Numbered from the stretch's first letter, positions 1 to 9,772 are shown. The stretch: DNA of 38,367 nucleotides from an uncultured Clostridia bacterium (GCA_946186375.1 CAMHMZ010000022.1:1-38367), one strand, 5' to 3'. Program-made: numbers and translations. The notes: generated from the sequence alone by a model not told the origin.

Positions 1-784
1 GCTTGCGCTCGAGCGCGACGGGGCCGACCTTCGGGCGGCCGCCGCCGATGTTGAAAACGGAGTTTTCCAGTTTTTTGCCCGTGATGCGGCTGCGCAGCTC
101 GTTACTCGAGAGCCACACCCAGGGCGAGGTGAAGTCGCCGCCCCAGTTCTTGTCGGCATAGCCGTTGCAGGTCTCGGGCCGGACGAGATACTTCACGCCG
201 TTGAGGACGATCTCGCCGCTGTACTTCGTCTTCATGCCCTCGGCGTGCCAGAACATCTCGAAGGCGTTGACGTCGCGGAAGAATTTCCCCGCGCCGTAGC
301 CGACGTGGAAGGCGATGCGCTTGTCGATGTCAAGCTTCCAGCTCATCTCCCCCGCGTCGCACATCCACTCCGGGTGTGCCTCGCGCTGCTCCGGCGTGAC
401 GCAGACGCGGCCCTCGGTGTGCGTCTCCGAGCAGGTACAGCCCCCGCAGGAGATCGCGTAGGGCGCGTCCGGCCGGAGGCTCACGTCCTTCCAGGCATAG
501 AAATTGTGGAGCTGGCCGTGCTCCTCGCCCCAGAAGCCGACGTTCACCATGACGTAGGAGGGCAGGACGCCGCGCTTCTGCTTCTCCGGGTCGTTCCAGA
601 CGATGACGGGCTCGTCCTCGGCCCGCGCGGGGTTACAGGCGAAAAACTCGATATAGAAGGGTTTTTTCTCGCCGGTCTCGGCGTTTTCGGCCGTCAGAGA
701 ATGCCACCACCAGTCGTAGCCCTTTTGGGCGAGCGGGCCGCGCAGCATGAAGGCGTCGCGCGTGATGTCATGAATGTTTGCCAT
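1..784 (-). CDS. Tocopherol cyclase/CrtC-like lipocalin family protein (partial)
   Basis: The reading frame runs open through the left edge, so only the first 261 or so residues are visible. It starts at ATG 784 with the ribosome-binding site AAGGAGGG, which overlaps the stop codon of the SDR gene upstream (13 nt gap). Near the end of the visible part is YADKNWGGDF followed by SPWVWLSSN. This resembles the conserved KNWG...FP..W.W core of tocopherol cyclase-like proteins, relatives of carotenoid 1,2-hydratase CrtC built on two lipocalin-like barrels. The N-terminal part is rich in Trp and has a C-G-G-C-T-C cluster (CGGCTC) near residue 110. No signal peptide is visible. Bacterial members act on, or bind, lipophilic isoprenoid-like compounds, but no substrate is established for the clostridial ones. 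It is the third gene of an operon with an OYE-family reductase and an SDR, so a role in redox handling of a hydrophobic enone or ketone is an inference. The family call rests on motif recall, not a search. Confidence 0.7.
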   Translation of the reverse strand, partial: MANIHDITRDAFMLRGPLAQKGYDWWWHSLTAENAETGEKKPFYIEFFACNPARAEDEPVIVWNDPEKQKRGVLPSYVMVNVGFWGEEHGQLHNFYAWKDVSLRPDAPYAISCGGCTCSETHTEGRVCVTPEQREAHPEWMCDAGEMSWKLDIDKRIAFHVGYGAGKFFRDVNAFEMFWHAEGMKTKYSGEIVLNGVKYLVRPETCNGYADKNWGGDFTSPWVWLSSNELRSRITGKKLENSVFNIGGGRPKVGPVALERK

Positions 785-797
785 GAGCTTTCCCTCC

Positions 798-1628
798 TTA
801 TTTTATCGTATGCTTGAGCTTGATGTCTTCGATCAGGCCGGCTTCCTCGGCCTTGAGGCGCTTCACAAAGCGATGGAGCTTACTCTGCTGCGCCTTGACG
901 TACATAGCCTTGACGGGCGGGACGACTTTCATCAGATACTTGCTCGGCAGGAACACCGCGCAGGGATAGATATGCTCCTTCAGCTTCTCCACGCCCTTGA
1001 CCACGGCCTTGCCCACCGTCTCGGGCATCTGCACGGGGAAGGGCGGCTGGATCTTGCGCCCGCCGCTGCCGACGTTGAAGAAATTGGTCTTGGTCGAGAC
1101 GGGATAGACGCAGCTGATGGACAGATTTTCCGGCGTTTCGTCGCGGATGGCCTGCTGGAAGCCCTTCATGGCGAACTTTGTGGCAGCGTAGAGCGCATAG
1201 CCGGGCAGCGCCATCTCGCCCATGGCCGAAATGGTATAGACCAGTCTCCCCTTCCGGCCGTTGAGATGATGGAGATACTTGGAATAGGTGTAGATATGGG
1301 AGACCGTGTTGAGATCAAAGAGCTTTGCGATGCGATCCCAGTCCTCATAGTCGAAGCGCTCGTAGTAAGGCGCGCCCGCGTTGCAAAAATAGAGATCGAT
1401 CGGTCCGTCGAAGACCTCCTCGGCTTTTGCAAACAGGGCGTCCACGCCCTCTCTCGTGCTCAGATCCGCGGAGAACGGGATCACGTTGTCCCCGTAGCCG
1501 GTGATCCGGTAGGCACGGCGGCAGACGGCGAGGATGCGATTCCCCTCCTGCCCGACGAGTTGATCCATGATGGATTTGCCGATGCCGCTGGAGGCGCCGG
1601 TCACCACGATGTTCTGATGGCTGATCAT
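798..1628 (-). CDS. Short-chain dehydrogenase/reductase (SDR)
   Basis: The 276-residue protein is a classical SDR. It has the nucleotide-binding motif TGASSGIG (residues 10-17), NAG at 83-85, catalytic Ser134 and the Y147-x3-K151 pair (YALYAATK). Classical SDRs oxidise or reduce alcohol/ketone groups with NAD(P)H. There is no clear acidic residue or basic pair that would let me decide cofactor preference. The C-terminal 60 residues are basic and Lys-rich, with hydrophobic patches, as in SDRs that act on lipids such as 3-ketosphinganine-reductase-like members; this is only a hint. The start ATG follows CAGGAGGG with a 7-nt spacer. The gene lies 32 nt downstream of the OYE-type reductase and 13 nt upstream of the tocopherol-cyclase-like gene, so the three are probably co-transcribed and may act on the same substrate (enone to ketone to alcohol). 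Confidence 0.88.
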   Translation of the reverse strand: MISHQNIVVTGASSGIGKSIMDQLVGQEGNRILAVCRRAYRITGYGDNVIPFSADLSTREGVDALFAKAEEVFDGPIDLYFCNAGAPYYERFDYEDWDRIAKLFDLNTVSHIYTYSKYLHHLNGRKGRLVYTISAMGEMALPGYALYAATKFAMKGFQQAIRDETPENLSISCVYPVSTKTNFFNVGSGGRKIQPPFPVQMPETVGKAVVKGVEKLKEHIYPCAVFLPSKYLMKVVPPVKAMYVKAQQSKLHRFVKRLKAEEAGLIEDIKLKHTIK

Positions 1629-1660
1629 GTGGGTTCCCTCCTGTCCGTTTCTTTCAATAG

Positions 1661-3739
1661 TTATCGAATGGCCATGACGGTATCATAGGCGCTGTGGCAG
1701 GCGTCCGCGATCGTGCCGCTCTGCACGGCGTCGCCCACGCGCCAGATACGCCGGACGCTGAGCTTGTCGAGCTGCCGCGCGAGCTCGCATACCGGTCGCA
1801 CACCGAGTGCGAGGACAAGGGCGTCTGCCGGGATGCGGCGGCGCTCGCCGCTTCTGACGTCCTCGACCAGGACGCCCTCCCCGTCGACGCCGAGGAGCTT
1901 CGTGCCGGTCTCGAACTTCGTGGCGGTCTTCGAAAGGCGCTCCATCTCATCGTCCACAAGCTGGAACCAGGTGCCGGGCGCGATCTCCCCCGCCATCTCG
2001 ATGACTGTGACGGCGTTATCGGTCTGGCAGAGGATCTCCGCGGTCTCGAGCCCGGTCATGCCGGAACCCGCGACGACGACCCGGGCGTTCCGGAGGATCT
2101 TTTCCCGGTGGATGATCTGCGGGGCGGTAAAGACGTTTTCTCCCTCCAGGCCCTCGATGGAGCGCGGGCGCAGCGGCTCACCACCCGTGGCTACGACGAC
2201 GCCCCAGGGGTCCATGTCCGCGATCTGCCGCGCGCTCAGCTCCGTGCCGAGATGGATCTGCGCCCCGGCTCCGCGCGCGGCGGTCATCAGATCCTCGATG
2301 CACCAGGCGAGCTTGTCCTTGAGATGGCAGGCCGCGGCCGTGAGCACCTGCCCGCCGGGCTTTTCGCCCTTTTCATAGACGCTCACGTCAAAGCCCCGCA
2401 TGGCCAGCGTCTGAGCCGCCGTAAGTCCCGCCGGGCCGGCACCGATGACGAGGATCTTCCGCCCCCCGCCGTCGCGCGGCATGCTGAAATACGCCTTTTC
2501 ATGCGCCACGCTCATGTTCAGCGCGCACTCGCCTGGCTTGCCGACGCCGGCGTTGGTCATGAAGGAGCGGATGCAGTTAAGGCAGCCGATACAGCGGCGA
2601 ATCTCCTCCGGATGCCCGGCAGCGGCCTTGGCGACCCAATGCGGATCGCAGATGAAGGCGCGGGCCGAGGCGACGAAGTCCTGGTCCCCCTCCTCGAGCT
2701 GCCGTTCGGCCTGCTCCGGCGTGCGGATGACGTTGGCCGCGATGACGGGGATGGAGACGGCGCTCTTGATCTCGTGCGCGAGGTACTTCCTCCAGCCGGG
2801 CTCAAAGGAGGTCGGTTCCAGCCAGTAGTTATAGGCGTCGTAGCAGGCGGAGGTGACGTTGATGGCGTCCACGCCGAGCTCCTCGAGGCGTTTGGCGATG
2901 CGCTTGCCGGTCTCCAGATCGTAGCCGACGCCGGGGCGGCCGACCCGCTCGTACATCTCGTCGGCGGTCAGCCGCACGGTGAGCGGATAGTCCCGCCCGC
3001 AGCGCTCGCGGATGCCCTCGATGATCTCGCGGAGGAAACGCAGACGGTTTTCAAAGCTGCCGCCGTATTCGTCCGTGCGGCGGTTCGTGTGCGGGGAGAG
3101 GAACTGCTGGATGATATAGCCGTGCCCGGCGTGCAGCTCCACGCAGTCGACGCCAGCCTTCTGACAGCGTACGGCGGCTTCGATGAAGTCCCGAATGAGG
3201 CCGCGGATCTCCCGCTTTGACATGGCGTGCATGCGCGTCGCGCCGTGTTTGGCAAGCTCCACCTTGGACGGAGCCTGCACGGAAAAACAGACGCCTTTGG
3301 CCTCCAGGCCGAGCAGCAGCGGCGTGCATTTAAAGACCTGATCCATGACGCCGGGGAAGCGGTCGGCCACCGGGATCACGAGCGGGAGTGAATTGATGGC
3401 GCTGGCCATGCCCTGGCGGCCGGGATGGTGGAGCTGGATGCAGAGCTTCGCGCCGTGGCGGTGGAGCCTCTCGGCAAACTCGTGCATCGGGGCGATGTGA
3501 TAGTCGTGGCTCATCGCCAGCTGCGTAAAGGTCGAGGCGCCGCCCATATCGTTAACGCGGCAGATGCCGGGAATGATCATCCCGACGCCGCCCTTCGCGC
3601 GTTCCTCGTAATAGTCCATCAGGCGTTCGGTGGGCTTGCCGTTGGTCTGGCCGAGCGAAAATTCCGCCGCCGTCATGACGGTTCGGTTCTTTACGGTCAT
3701 GCTGCCGATCTTCATCGGCGAGAGCAAAAGATCATACAC
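1661..3739 (-). CDS. NADH:flavin oxidoreductase, 2-enoate reductase/BaiCD-like (OYE family)
   Basis: This is a two-part flavoprotein of 692 residues. An Old Yellow Enzyme TIM barrel (about 1-365) carries the HAGHGYIIQQFLSP motif and the YGGSFENR loop. It is followed by a [4Fe-4S] cysteine motif (C383-x2-C386-x2-C389-x15-C405) and a pyridine-nucleotide oxidoreductase part with two dinucleotide folds (GAGPAG near 433 and GSGMTG near 565). This layout is that of 2-enoate reductase, 2,4-dienoyl-CoA reductase, trimethylamine dehydrogenase and the bile-acid enzymes BaiCD/BaiH, which reduce C=C bonds next to a carbonyl. An in-frame ATG at 3760 would lie only about 8 nt from the predicted transcript start and has no ribosome-binding site. 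GTG 3739 has AGAAGGGGG upstream and gives the family-typical start (V/M)YDLLLSP, so I chose it. First gene of the OYE-SDR-lipocalin operon. The substrate (steroid, bile acid, fatty enoate or other enone) cannot be told from sequence alone. Confidence 0.88.
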   Translation of the reverse strand: MYDLLLSPMKIGSMTVKNRTVMTAAEFSLGQTNGKPTERLMDYYEERAKGGVGMIIPGICRVNDMGGASTFTQLAMSHDYHIAPMHEFAERLHRHGAKLCIQLHHPGRQGMASAINSLPLVIPVADRFPGVMDQVFKCTPLLLGLEAKGVCFSVQAPSKVELAKHGATRMHAMSKREIRGLIRDFIEAAVRCQKAGVDCVELHAGHGYIIQQFLSPHTNRRTDEYGGSFENRLRFLREIIEGIRERCGRDYPLTVRLTADEMYERVGRPGVGYDLETGKRIAKRLEELGVDAINVTSACYDAYNYWLEPTSFEPGWRKYLAHEIKSAVSIPVIAANVIRTPEQAERQLEEGDQDFVASARAFICDPHWVAKAAAGHPEEIRRCIGCLNCIRSFMTNAGVGKPGECALNMSVAHEKAYFSMPRDGGGRKILVIGAGPAGLTAAQTLAMRGFDVSVYEKGEKPGGQVLTAAACHLKDKLAWCIEDLMTAARGAGAQIHLGTELSARQIADMDPWGVVVATGGEPLRPRSIEGLEGENVFTAPQIIHREKILRNARVVVAGSGMTGLETAEILCQTDNAVTVIEMAGEIAPGTWFQLVDDEMERLSKTATKFETGTKLLGVDGEGVLVEDVRSGERRRIPADALVLALGVRPVCELARQLDKLSVRRIWRVGDAVQSGTIADACHSAYDTVMAIR

Positions 3740-3774
3740 AGAGGCCTTCCCCCTTCTCATCTTTGTACATGATC

Positions 3775-3803
3775 ACTATACTTCTTCCGCCACACCCCGT
3801 CAA
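3775..3803 (-). promoter_or_regulatory. Sigma-A promoter of the OYE-SDR operon
   Basis: Minus-strand TTGACG (3798-3803), 17-bp spacer, TATAGT (3775-3780). The transcript should start near 3768. This decides the start codon of the reductase in favour of GTG 3739. Confidence 0.75.
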
Positions 3804-3871
3804 GTTTTTCGCAAAAGAAATAAAAGACTGTCATTTTTTACCAAGCCGCGAACCGTCCGGGCAGACGTGAG

Positions 3872-3909
3872 AAAGCGGCGGTGCCGCATAAACGCGTGAC
3901 CGCCGCTTT
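3872..3909 (-). terminator. Probable terminator of the metK/NUDIX operon
   Basis: Perfect 11-bp inverted repeat (3872-3882 with 3899-3909, GC-rich core GCGGCGGT) right after the NUDIX stop codon. The loop is long (16 nt) and the minus-strand T-tract is short (TTTC), so it may be a weak terminator or only an RNA-stabilising hairpin. Confidence 0.5.
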
Positions 3910-3910
3910 T

Positions 3911-4498
3911 CTACTGTTCCCCCGCTGTCTCTCGTGGAAAGGCCGAGAGCTTGCCGTTGAGCTTTTTATAGATCCGCTCGACGAACCACGGCTCCGTGGA
4001 GGCCGCGAGCGCCCCCTCGAGCGTGAACCAGCGCACGCCGCTGTTTTCTTCCTCGCAGACGCGCAGGGCGTCCCTCTCGTCCGCCTCGAGGAGGTAGGTG
4101 AGGTTGAGGTGCAGGTGGCTCGAGACATACTGTCCGCGCTTTTCGTGGCCGTCGACCGTGAGGACCTCCACGGAGTAGACCTCCTCCGACACGGCGCGCA
4201 GGTGCTCCACGCCCGTCTCCTCCCGGCACTCGCGCATTGCCACGGCGAGAAGATCCTCCTCCCCGTCGGCGTGTCCCCCGGTCCAGCTCCAGGAGTCGTA
4301 GAGCCTGTGATAGACCATCAGCACCCTGTCGCGCGCGGCGTTGACCACCCAGGCCGAGGCCGTCAGATGCGCCACCGGGTTTTCGCGCAGCAGCGCGTCC
4401 GGGTTTTTCTCTATAAAGGCAAGAATAAAGGCGCGGTCCCGCTCCTCCTGCTCGCAGCGGGGGCAGTAGGCGCGCAGCGCCTCAACGATCTTCTTCAT
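3911..4498 (-). CDS. NUDIX hydrolase
   Basis: The 195-residue protein has a complete Nudix box at residues 75-97 (G75-x5-E81-x7-R89-E90-C91-x-E93-E94-x-G96-V97), the divalent-metal site that hydrolyses nucleoside diphosphates linked to another group. An N-terminal helical stretch with CPRC at 12-15 precedes the Nudix fold. The open frame extends further upstream to 4624, but that part is the shadow of the upstream gene. The start at ATG 4498 gives the typical MKKIVEAL and overlaps the amidase stop codon (ATGA), a sign of translational coupling. It is the last gene of the SAM-riboswitch operon. The substrate cannot be predicted; a house-cleaning role on a SAM- or nucleotide-derived metabolite fits the context but is inference. 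Confidence 0.9.
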   Translation of the reverse strand: MKKIVEALRAYCPRCEQEERDRAFILAFIEKNPDALLRENPVAHLTASAWVVNAARDRVLMVYHRLYDSWSWTGGHADGEEDLLAVAMRECREETGVEHLRAVSEEVYSVEVLTVDGHEKRGQYVSSHLHLNLTYLLEADERDALRVCEEENSGVRWFTLEGALAASTEPWFVERIYKKLNGKLSAFPRETAGEQ

Positions 4499-5313
4499 TT
4501 TGCCACCGGGTAGAGGTCCTCCCGCAGCGCCGAGAGGGTCGGGATCTGGCGGCGGGCCTCGTCGATCTCGTCCATGTCCAGCGCGGCGTAGAGGATCTGC
4601 TCGGTCTCGTCGCAGCTGGCGCAAACCATGCCGAAGGGATCGACCGCGGTGGAATGGCCCCAGCAGGTATAGGGCGAGCTTTCGTCGCGCGCGGCGGCGC
4701 AGCCGAGCACAAAGAGCTGGTTGTCCGCAGCGCGGGCGCGCAGCAGCAGTTCCCAGTGGCGCGGACCGGTCTTGAGATTGAACTGCGCGGGCAGCAGCAC
4801 GATGCGCGCGCCCCGCTCCGTCATGGCACGAAAGAGCTCGGGGAAGCGCAAGTCGAAGCAGACGGCCGCGCCCATCTTCCCGAAGGGCGTGTCGAAGACC
4901 GTGACCGCGTCGCCGGGCGCAAAGCTGTCCGACTCCTTGAAGCGCATGCCGGGGATGTCCACGTCGAAAAGGTGCGCCTTGCGGTGCCGGGCGAGCTCAC
5001 GCCCGTCCGGGCCGTAGATGAAGGCGGTGTTGTAAAGCTTTCCGCCCTCCCGCTCGGGGATCGAGCCGCCCGCGAGCACGACGCCCGTCTCCCGCGCGAG
5101 GGCGGAGAGGAAGGCCTGCGTCCGGCCGCCGTCGGCCTCGGCGTAGGGCCGGAAGGCGCGAGGCGTATAGGGGCAGCACCACATCTCCGGCAGCACGATA
5201 AGCTGCGCGCCGTTTTCCGCCGCCTCGCGGATCATGCGAGCGGCCTTTTCCTTCGTTGCCTCCGCCTCGCGCGCGGCGCTGAACTGGCAGAGGGCTGCTT
5301 TCAGAATACTCAT
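4495..5313 (-). CDS. Carbon-nitrogen hydrolase, omega-amidase (Nit2-like)
   Basis: The 272-residue protein belongs to the nitrilase superfamily, with a complete catalytic triad E43 (VLPEMW), K112 (HRKAHLFD) and C152 (AAVCFDLRFPE). The segments GGKLYNTAFIYGPDG, KAHLFDVDIPG and FKESDSFAPGD closely follow the Nit2/omega-amidase subgroup, which hydrolyses alpha-ketoglutaramate and alpha-ketosuccinamate to the keto acid and ammonia. In methionine salvage, the last step can be a glutamine transaminase acting on the keto acid of methionine. Omega-amidase then removes the ketoglutaramate and pulls the reaction forward. Its place in a SAM-riboswitch operon with metK fits that role. The gene overlaps both neighbours by 4 nt (ATGA junctions). 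Confidence 0.88.
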   Translation of the reverse strand: MSILKAALCQFSAAREAEATKEKAARMIREAAENGAQLIVLPEMWCCPYTPRAFRPYAEADGGRTQAFLSALARETGVVLAGGSIPEREGGKLYNTAFIYGPDGRELARHRKAHLFDVDIPGMRFKESDSFAPGDAVTVFDTPFGKMGAAVCFDLRFPELFRAMTERGARIVLLPAQFNLKTGPRHWELLLRARAADNQLFVLGCAAARDESSPYTCWGHSTAVDPFGMVCASCDETEQILYAALDMDEIDEARRQIPTLSALREDLYPVAK

Positions 5314-5926
5314 AGGCTGTTCAGATACTCCTCCACGTCAAAGGGACAGGTCTTCTCATCCTTCTTCAGATACAGGGGGTGGTGCGGGTGGCCCTTCACA
5401 GAGCGCTTGCCCGCGCAGAGCCAGCGCGCGCCGTACTCCTGCCCGAGCGCGACCATGTCGCGCACGCAGTCGGGCAGATACGGCCGCTTCTCTATGACGG
5501 CGCCCCAGGCCGCCCAGATGGACGGCTGTACGCCCTTTTCCACGCGGGAGAGGACATAGTCGAAGGCGCGCATGTTTTCCCGGTGCAGCCGCTCGTTGCG
5601 CTCACGGTCCATATCGTCCGGGCGCGTGGCCCGCTGGGCATAGACGTTGAACATGATCCAGCTGTCGAAGCCGTTTGCCGCGGCGATGCGGGATACGGAT
5701 TTGAGCGTGTTGTCCAGCGCCCCGGGCTCGGCCGTGGAGGGATTGACGCCGATACTGATGAGCGGGTTTTTCCCTCTGGTGCCGAGGATGTAACGGTACT
5801 CGGTGTAAAAATCCGGTACATAGAGCCAGGCGTCCCGGTCATAGCTGTCCCCCTGCCCGGAGAGGGCGAGCGCCTCCTCAAAGCCGAGGATCTCGACCGT
5901 CTGGCTCGCGCCGCTGGGGATATGCA

Positions 5927-5927
<1 letters not shown>
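5310..5927 (-). CDS. DUF1643 domain protein
   Basis: The 205-residue soluble protein carries the DUF1643 hallmark ISIGVNPSTAEP followed by LDNTLKSVSRIAAANGF and a MFNVYAQRATRPDDM segment. The biochemical function of this family is unknown to me. There is no signal peptide, membrane segment or metal-binding cluster. Its start overlaps the metK stop (TGATG) and its stop overlaps the amidase start (ATGA), so its translation is tied to both. This strict coupling within a SAM-responsive operon is the main clue to its role. A link to SAM or methionine metabolism is inference from context. Confidence 0.85.
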
Positions 5928-7108
<1,181 letters not shown>

Positions 7109-7124
7109 ATTCTATCTCCTTAGT

Positions 7125-7952
7125 TTAGATAAACGGATTATAAAAGCGGCCGCCGTTGAGATGGTTGAGCCAGAGCGCCGCCAGCAGCAGCGCCAGGCAC
7201 AGGGCCATGGCCGCGTAGTCAAGGCCGGTGAAGGGCCGGGCCATGTACCAGCTGCGCTTTTTGTTCTTGCCGAAGCCGCGCAGCTCCATGGCGTTGGAAA
7301 TGACCTCGATCCGGTCCATGCTCGAAAGGATCAGCGGGATGAGGATGGCCGAGGCGCTTTTGAGACGCTTGAAGAGGCTCTGCTTTTTGCTCATCTCCAC
7401 GCCGCGCGCCTGCTGGGCCTGCGAGATCTCATGGTACTCCCGCTGGATGTCCGGGATATAGCGCAGGGCGAGAGACACGGAATAGGCCACGGAGTACTTC
7501 ACGCCGACGCGGTTGAGCGAGGCGGCAAACTCGCTGGGGTTCGTGGTGCAGACGAAGAGCAGCACGATCGGGATGGAAGAGGCGTATTTCAACACGAGGT
7601 TCAGATGATAAAAGAGCTGCTCCGCGGTCACTTCATAGCTGCCGCCCAGGGAGAGCAGCACGTGCTTCGTACCATAGAGGCTGACGCCGTGCTGCGGAGA
7701 GAAGGCGAAGACCAGGACGTTGTTGAGCACCATGAACACCGCCGTGAAGCCCAGCATAAAGGACACGTCCCGCACGCGGATCTTCGACAGGGCAAAAAGC
7801 GGGATGCTCAGCAGCATCAGCAGCGCCAGCAGCCGCGTGTCGTAGGTCAGCATGGAGGCAAAGCTCCACAGCAGGAGACACACGAGCTTGGTCGCGCCGG
7901 TGAGCCGGTGTACCGGTGAGGGCCGGTCGATGTAATTGAAGATGTTCCTCAT
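7125..7952 (-). CDS. ecfT: Energy-coupling factor transporter, transmembrane component EcfT
   Basis: The 275-residue membrane protein has about six hydrophobic segments, with clusters near residues 25-60, 68-90, 110-135 and 245-265. It has the cytoplasmic coupling motif with basic/Ala-Arg-Gly character (QQARGVEMSK near 182-191, an A-R-G coupling signature). EcfT links the two ATPases to the substrate-binding S component. Its first codons overlap the end of the ATPase gene by 4 nt (ATGA). Between the ATPase gene and metK it forms part of the SAM-controlled operon. Confidence 0.93.
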   Translation of the reverse strand: MRNIFNYIDRPSPVHRLTGATKLVCLLLWSFASMLTYDTRLLALLMLLSIPLFALSKIRVRDVSFMLGFTAVFMVLNNVLVFAFSPQHGVSLYGTKHVLLSLGGSYEVTAEQLFYHLNLVLKYASSIPIVLLFVCTTNPSEFAASLNRVGVKYSVAYSVSLALRYIPDIQREYHEISQAQQARGVEMSKKQSLFKRLKSASAILIPLILSSMDRIEVISNAMELRGFGKNKKRSWYMARPFTGLDYAAMALCLALLLAALWLNHLNGGRFYNPFI

Positions 7953-9658
7953 ATACCCCTCGCCTCCCGCTCATAGTCGATGAAGCGCCGGACAAAGGCC
8001 CGCCCGTCGTCGATGCCGCAGCGCTGGGCGAGAAGATACAGCGAGGTCTCCTTGAGGCTCGCGCGGCGGACGGTCTCCGCGTCGGTCAGAACGGCGGCGC
8101 AGTCGGCGTCGGCGATCAGCCGTCCGTCGGAAAAGACGGCGGCGCGGCGGGCGTATTCCAGCATAAGGTGCATGTCGTGCGTGATCATGAGCACCGTGAT
8201 CCCCCGCCGGTTGAGCTCGAGCAGAAATTCCATGATCTCGGTGTAGTGCCGGTAGTCCTGCCCGGCCGTGGGCTCGTCCAGGATGATCAGCTGCGGACGC
8301 AGCACCAGAATGGAGGCGATGGTCACGCGCTTTTTCTGCCCGAAGCTGAGCGCCGAGACCGGCCAGCTCCGGAAGGGCCAGAGCCCGCAGATCTTCAGCG
8401 TCTCCTCCACGCGGGGGCGGATCTCCTCCTCGGACACGCCGCGCGTGCGCAGGCCGAGCGCCACCTCGTCATAGATCATCACCTGGGAGATCATCTGGTT
8501 GGGGTTCTGCATCACATAGCCGATGCGGTCGGCGCGCTCCTTGATGCTGAGCTCCTTCAGATCCTGTCCGGCGAAGCGCAGCGTGCCCTCCTGCTGCGTC
8601 TCAAAGCCGCAGATCAGCTTGGAGAAGGTGGATTTCCCCGCGCCGTTCGTGCCGACGATGGCCGTCAGCTCGCCTTCGCGCACGGTCAGCGACAGCTCGC
8701 GCAGCGCCTCATGGCCGTTGGCATAGGCAAAGCGCAGGCTCTCGGCCTCCAGCTGCACGGGGCGCTCCGGCGGCACCTCCGCCGCCGGCACGCTGTGGAA
8801 CCAGGCGCGCACAAGCGCCTTGTCCTCCTCTGTCAGACAAAGCTCCGTCAGCATAGCCGGGTGCTTGTCCGCGCGGATCTCGACGCCCGCATATTTGAGC
8901 GCCGTGAGGTAGAGCGGCTCTCGGATGCCGTTTTCCGACAGGAGCCGCCCGCTCAGAAGCTCGTCGGGCGGGCAGTCGCAGAGGATGCGCCCGCCGCCCA
9001 TCAGCACCACGCGATCGACGTGCCGGTGCAGCACGTCCTCGAGCCGGTGCTCGATGATGATGACCGCGGCGCCCGTTTCGCGCTGCAGCTCGTCGATGAG
9101 CTCGATGGCCTGCTTGCCCGTGGCCGGGTCGAGATTGGCCAGCGGCTCGTCAAAGAGCAGCACGTCCACGTCGTCGACGAGGATCCCCGCCAGCGACACG
9201 CGCTGCTTCTGTCCGCCGGAGAGATCCTCCGGCGCATGCGCGAGAAACCTGTCCACGCCCACGAGCCCGGCGGCCTTTGCCACCCGCTCGTGCAGCGCGG
9301 GCTCCTCCACGCAGTCGTTCTCCAGCGCAAAGGCGATATCCTCCGCCACGGTCAGGCCGATGAACTGCCCGTCCGGATCCTGCAGTACGGTGCCGACCGT
9401 GCGCGCGATCTGAAAGATCCCCTGCTCCTTCGTCTCCCTGCCGCCCACGAGGAGGCGGCCCGTGCTCTCGCCGGGATAGGAGAACGGGATAAGGCCGTTG
9501 ATGCAGTGGGCCAGCGTCGACTTGCCGCAGCCGGAGGGGCCGCAGATGAGAAGCTTCTCCCCTTTTCGCACGCTCAGATCGATATCATAGAGCGTAGGCT
9601 CGGCCTGGGCGCGGTACTGGAAGCCGAAATGTTCAAATCGAATGATCTCTTCGTTCAT
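7949..9658 (-). CDS. ECF transporter ATPase, two ABC domains fused (EcfA-EcfA')
   Basis: The 569-residue protein is a tandem ABC ATPase. Domain 1 (about 5-240) has Walker A GPSGCGKST, signature LSGGQKQR and Walker B LLFDEPLANLD. Domain 2 (about 305-545) has GTNGAGKST, signature LSFGQKKR and LIILDEPTAGQD. In the second signature the middle Gly is replaced by Phe. In many Firmicutes the two ECF ATPases are separate genes; here they are one chain, as in several Clostridia. It powers import by the S/T module encoded on either side. Start ATG 9658 follows GCAGGAGAG. An unusually long, structured gap separates it from the S-component gene, whereas all other junctions downstream overlap or are very short. 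Confidence 0.95.
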   Translation of the reverse strand: MNEEIIRFEHFGFQYRAQAEPTLYDIDLSVRKGEKLLICGPSGCGKSTLAHCINGLIPFSYPGESTGRLLVGGRETKEQGIFQIARTVGTVLQDPDGQFIGLTVAEDIAFALENDCVEEPALHERVAKAAGLVGVDRFLAHAPEDLSGGQKQRVSLAGILVDDVDVLLFDEPLANLDPATGKQAIELIDELQRETGAAVIIIEHRLEDVLHRHVDRVVLMGGGRILCDCPPDELLSGRLLSENGIREPLYLTALKYAGVEIRADKHPAMLTELCLTEEDKALVRAWFHSVPAAEVPPERPVQLEAESLRFAYANGHEALRELSLTVREGELTAIVGTNGAGKSTFSKLICGFETQQEGTLRFAGQDLKELSIKERADRIGYVMQNPNQMISQVMIYDEVALGLRTRGVSEEEIRPRVEETLKICGLWPFRSWPVSALSFGQKKRVTIASILVLRPQLIILDEPTAGQDYRHYTEIMEFLLELNRRGITVLMITHDMHLMLEYARRAAVFSDGRLIADADCAAVLTDAETVRRASLKETSLYLLAQRCGIDDGRAFVRRFIDYEREARGI

Positions 9659-9672
9659 GCTTTCTCTCCTGC

Positions 9673-9760
9673 GAGAAGATAGGCAGACGCGCGCGGTGCG
9701 TGCACCTGCCTATCTCTTCGCATCCCTCCGCCCGGCGGGGCAGCCCCGCGCGGGCGGAGG
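9673..9760 (-). other. Two intercistronic hairpins between S component and ATPase genes
   Basis: The 114-nt gap holds two strong inverted repeats. 9725-9734 pairs with 9751-9760 and continues into 9735-9740 with 9744-9749 (about 16 bp in all). 9673-9686 pairs with 9706-9719 with small irregularities (core AGGCAG/CTGCCT). Neither is followed on the minus strand by a T-tract, so they look like mRNA-processing or stabilising structures rather than terminators. The second ends next to the ATPase ribosome-binding site. Confidence 0.6.
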
Positions 9761-9772
9761 TTCTTTTGTTCT

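Noticed and set aside
4499..4624. N-terminal extension of the NUDIX frame
   Set aside because: Composition is an Arg/Pro-rich shadow of the amidase C-terminus. ATG 4498 with an ATGA overlap gives the family start.
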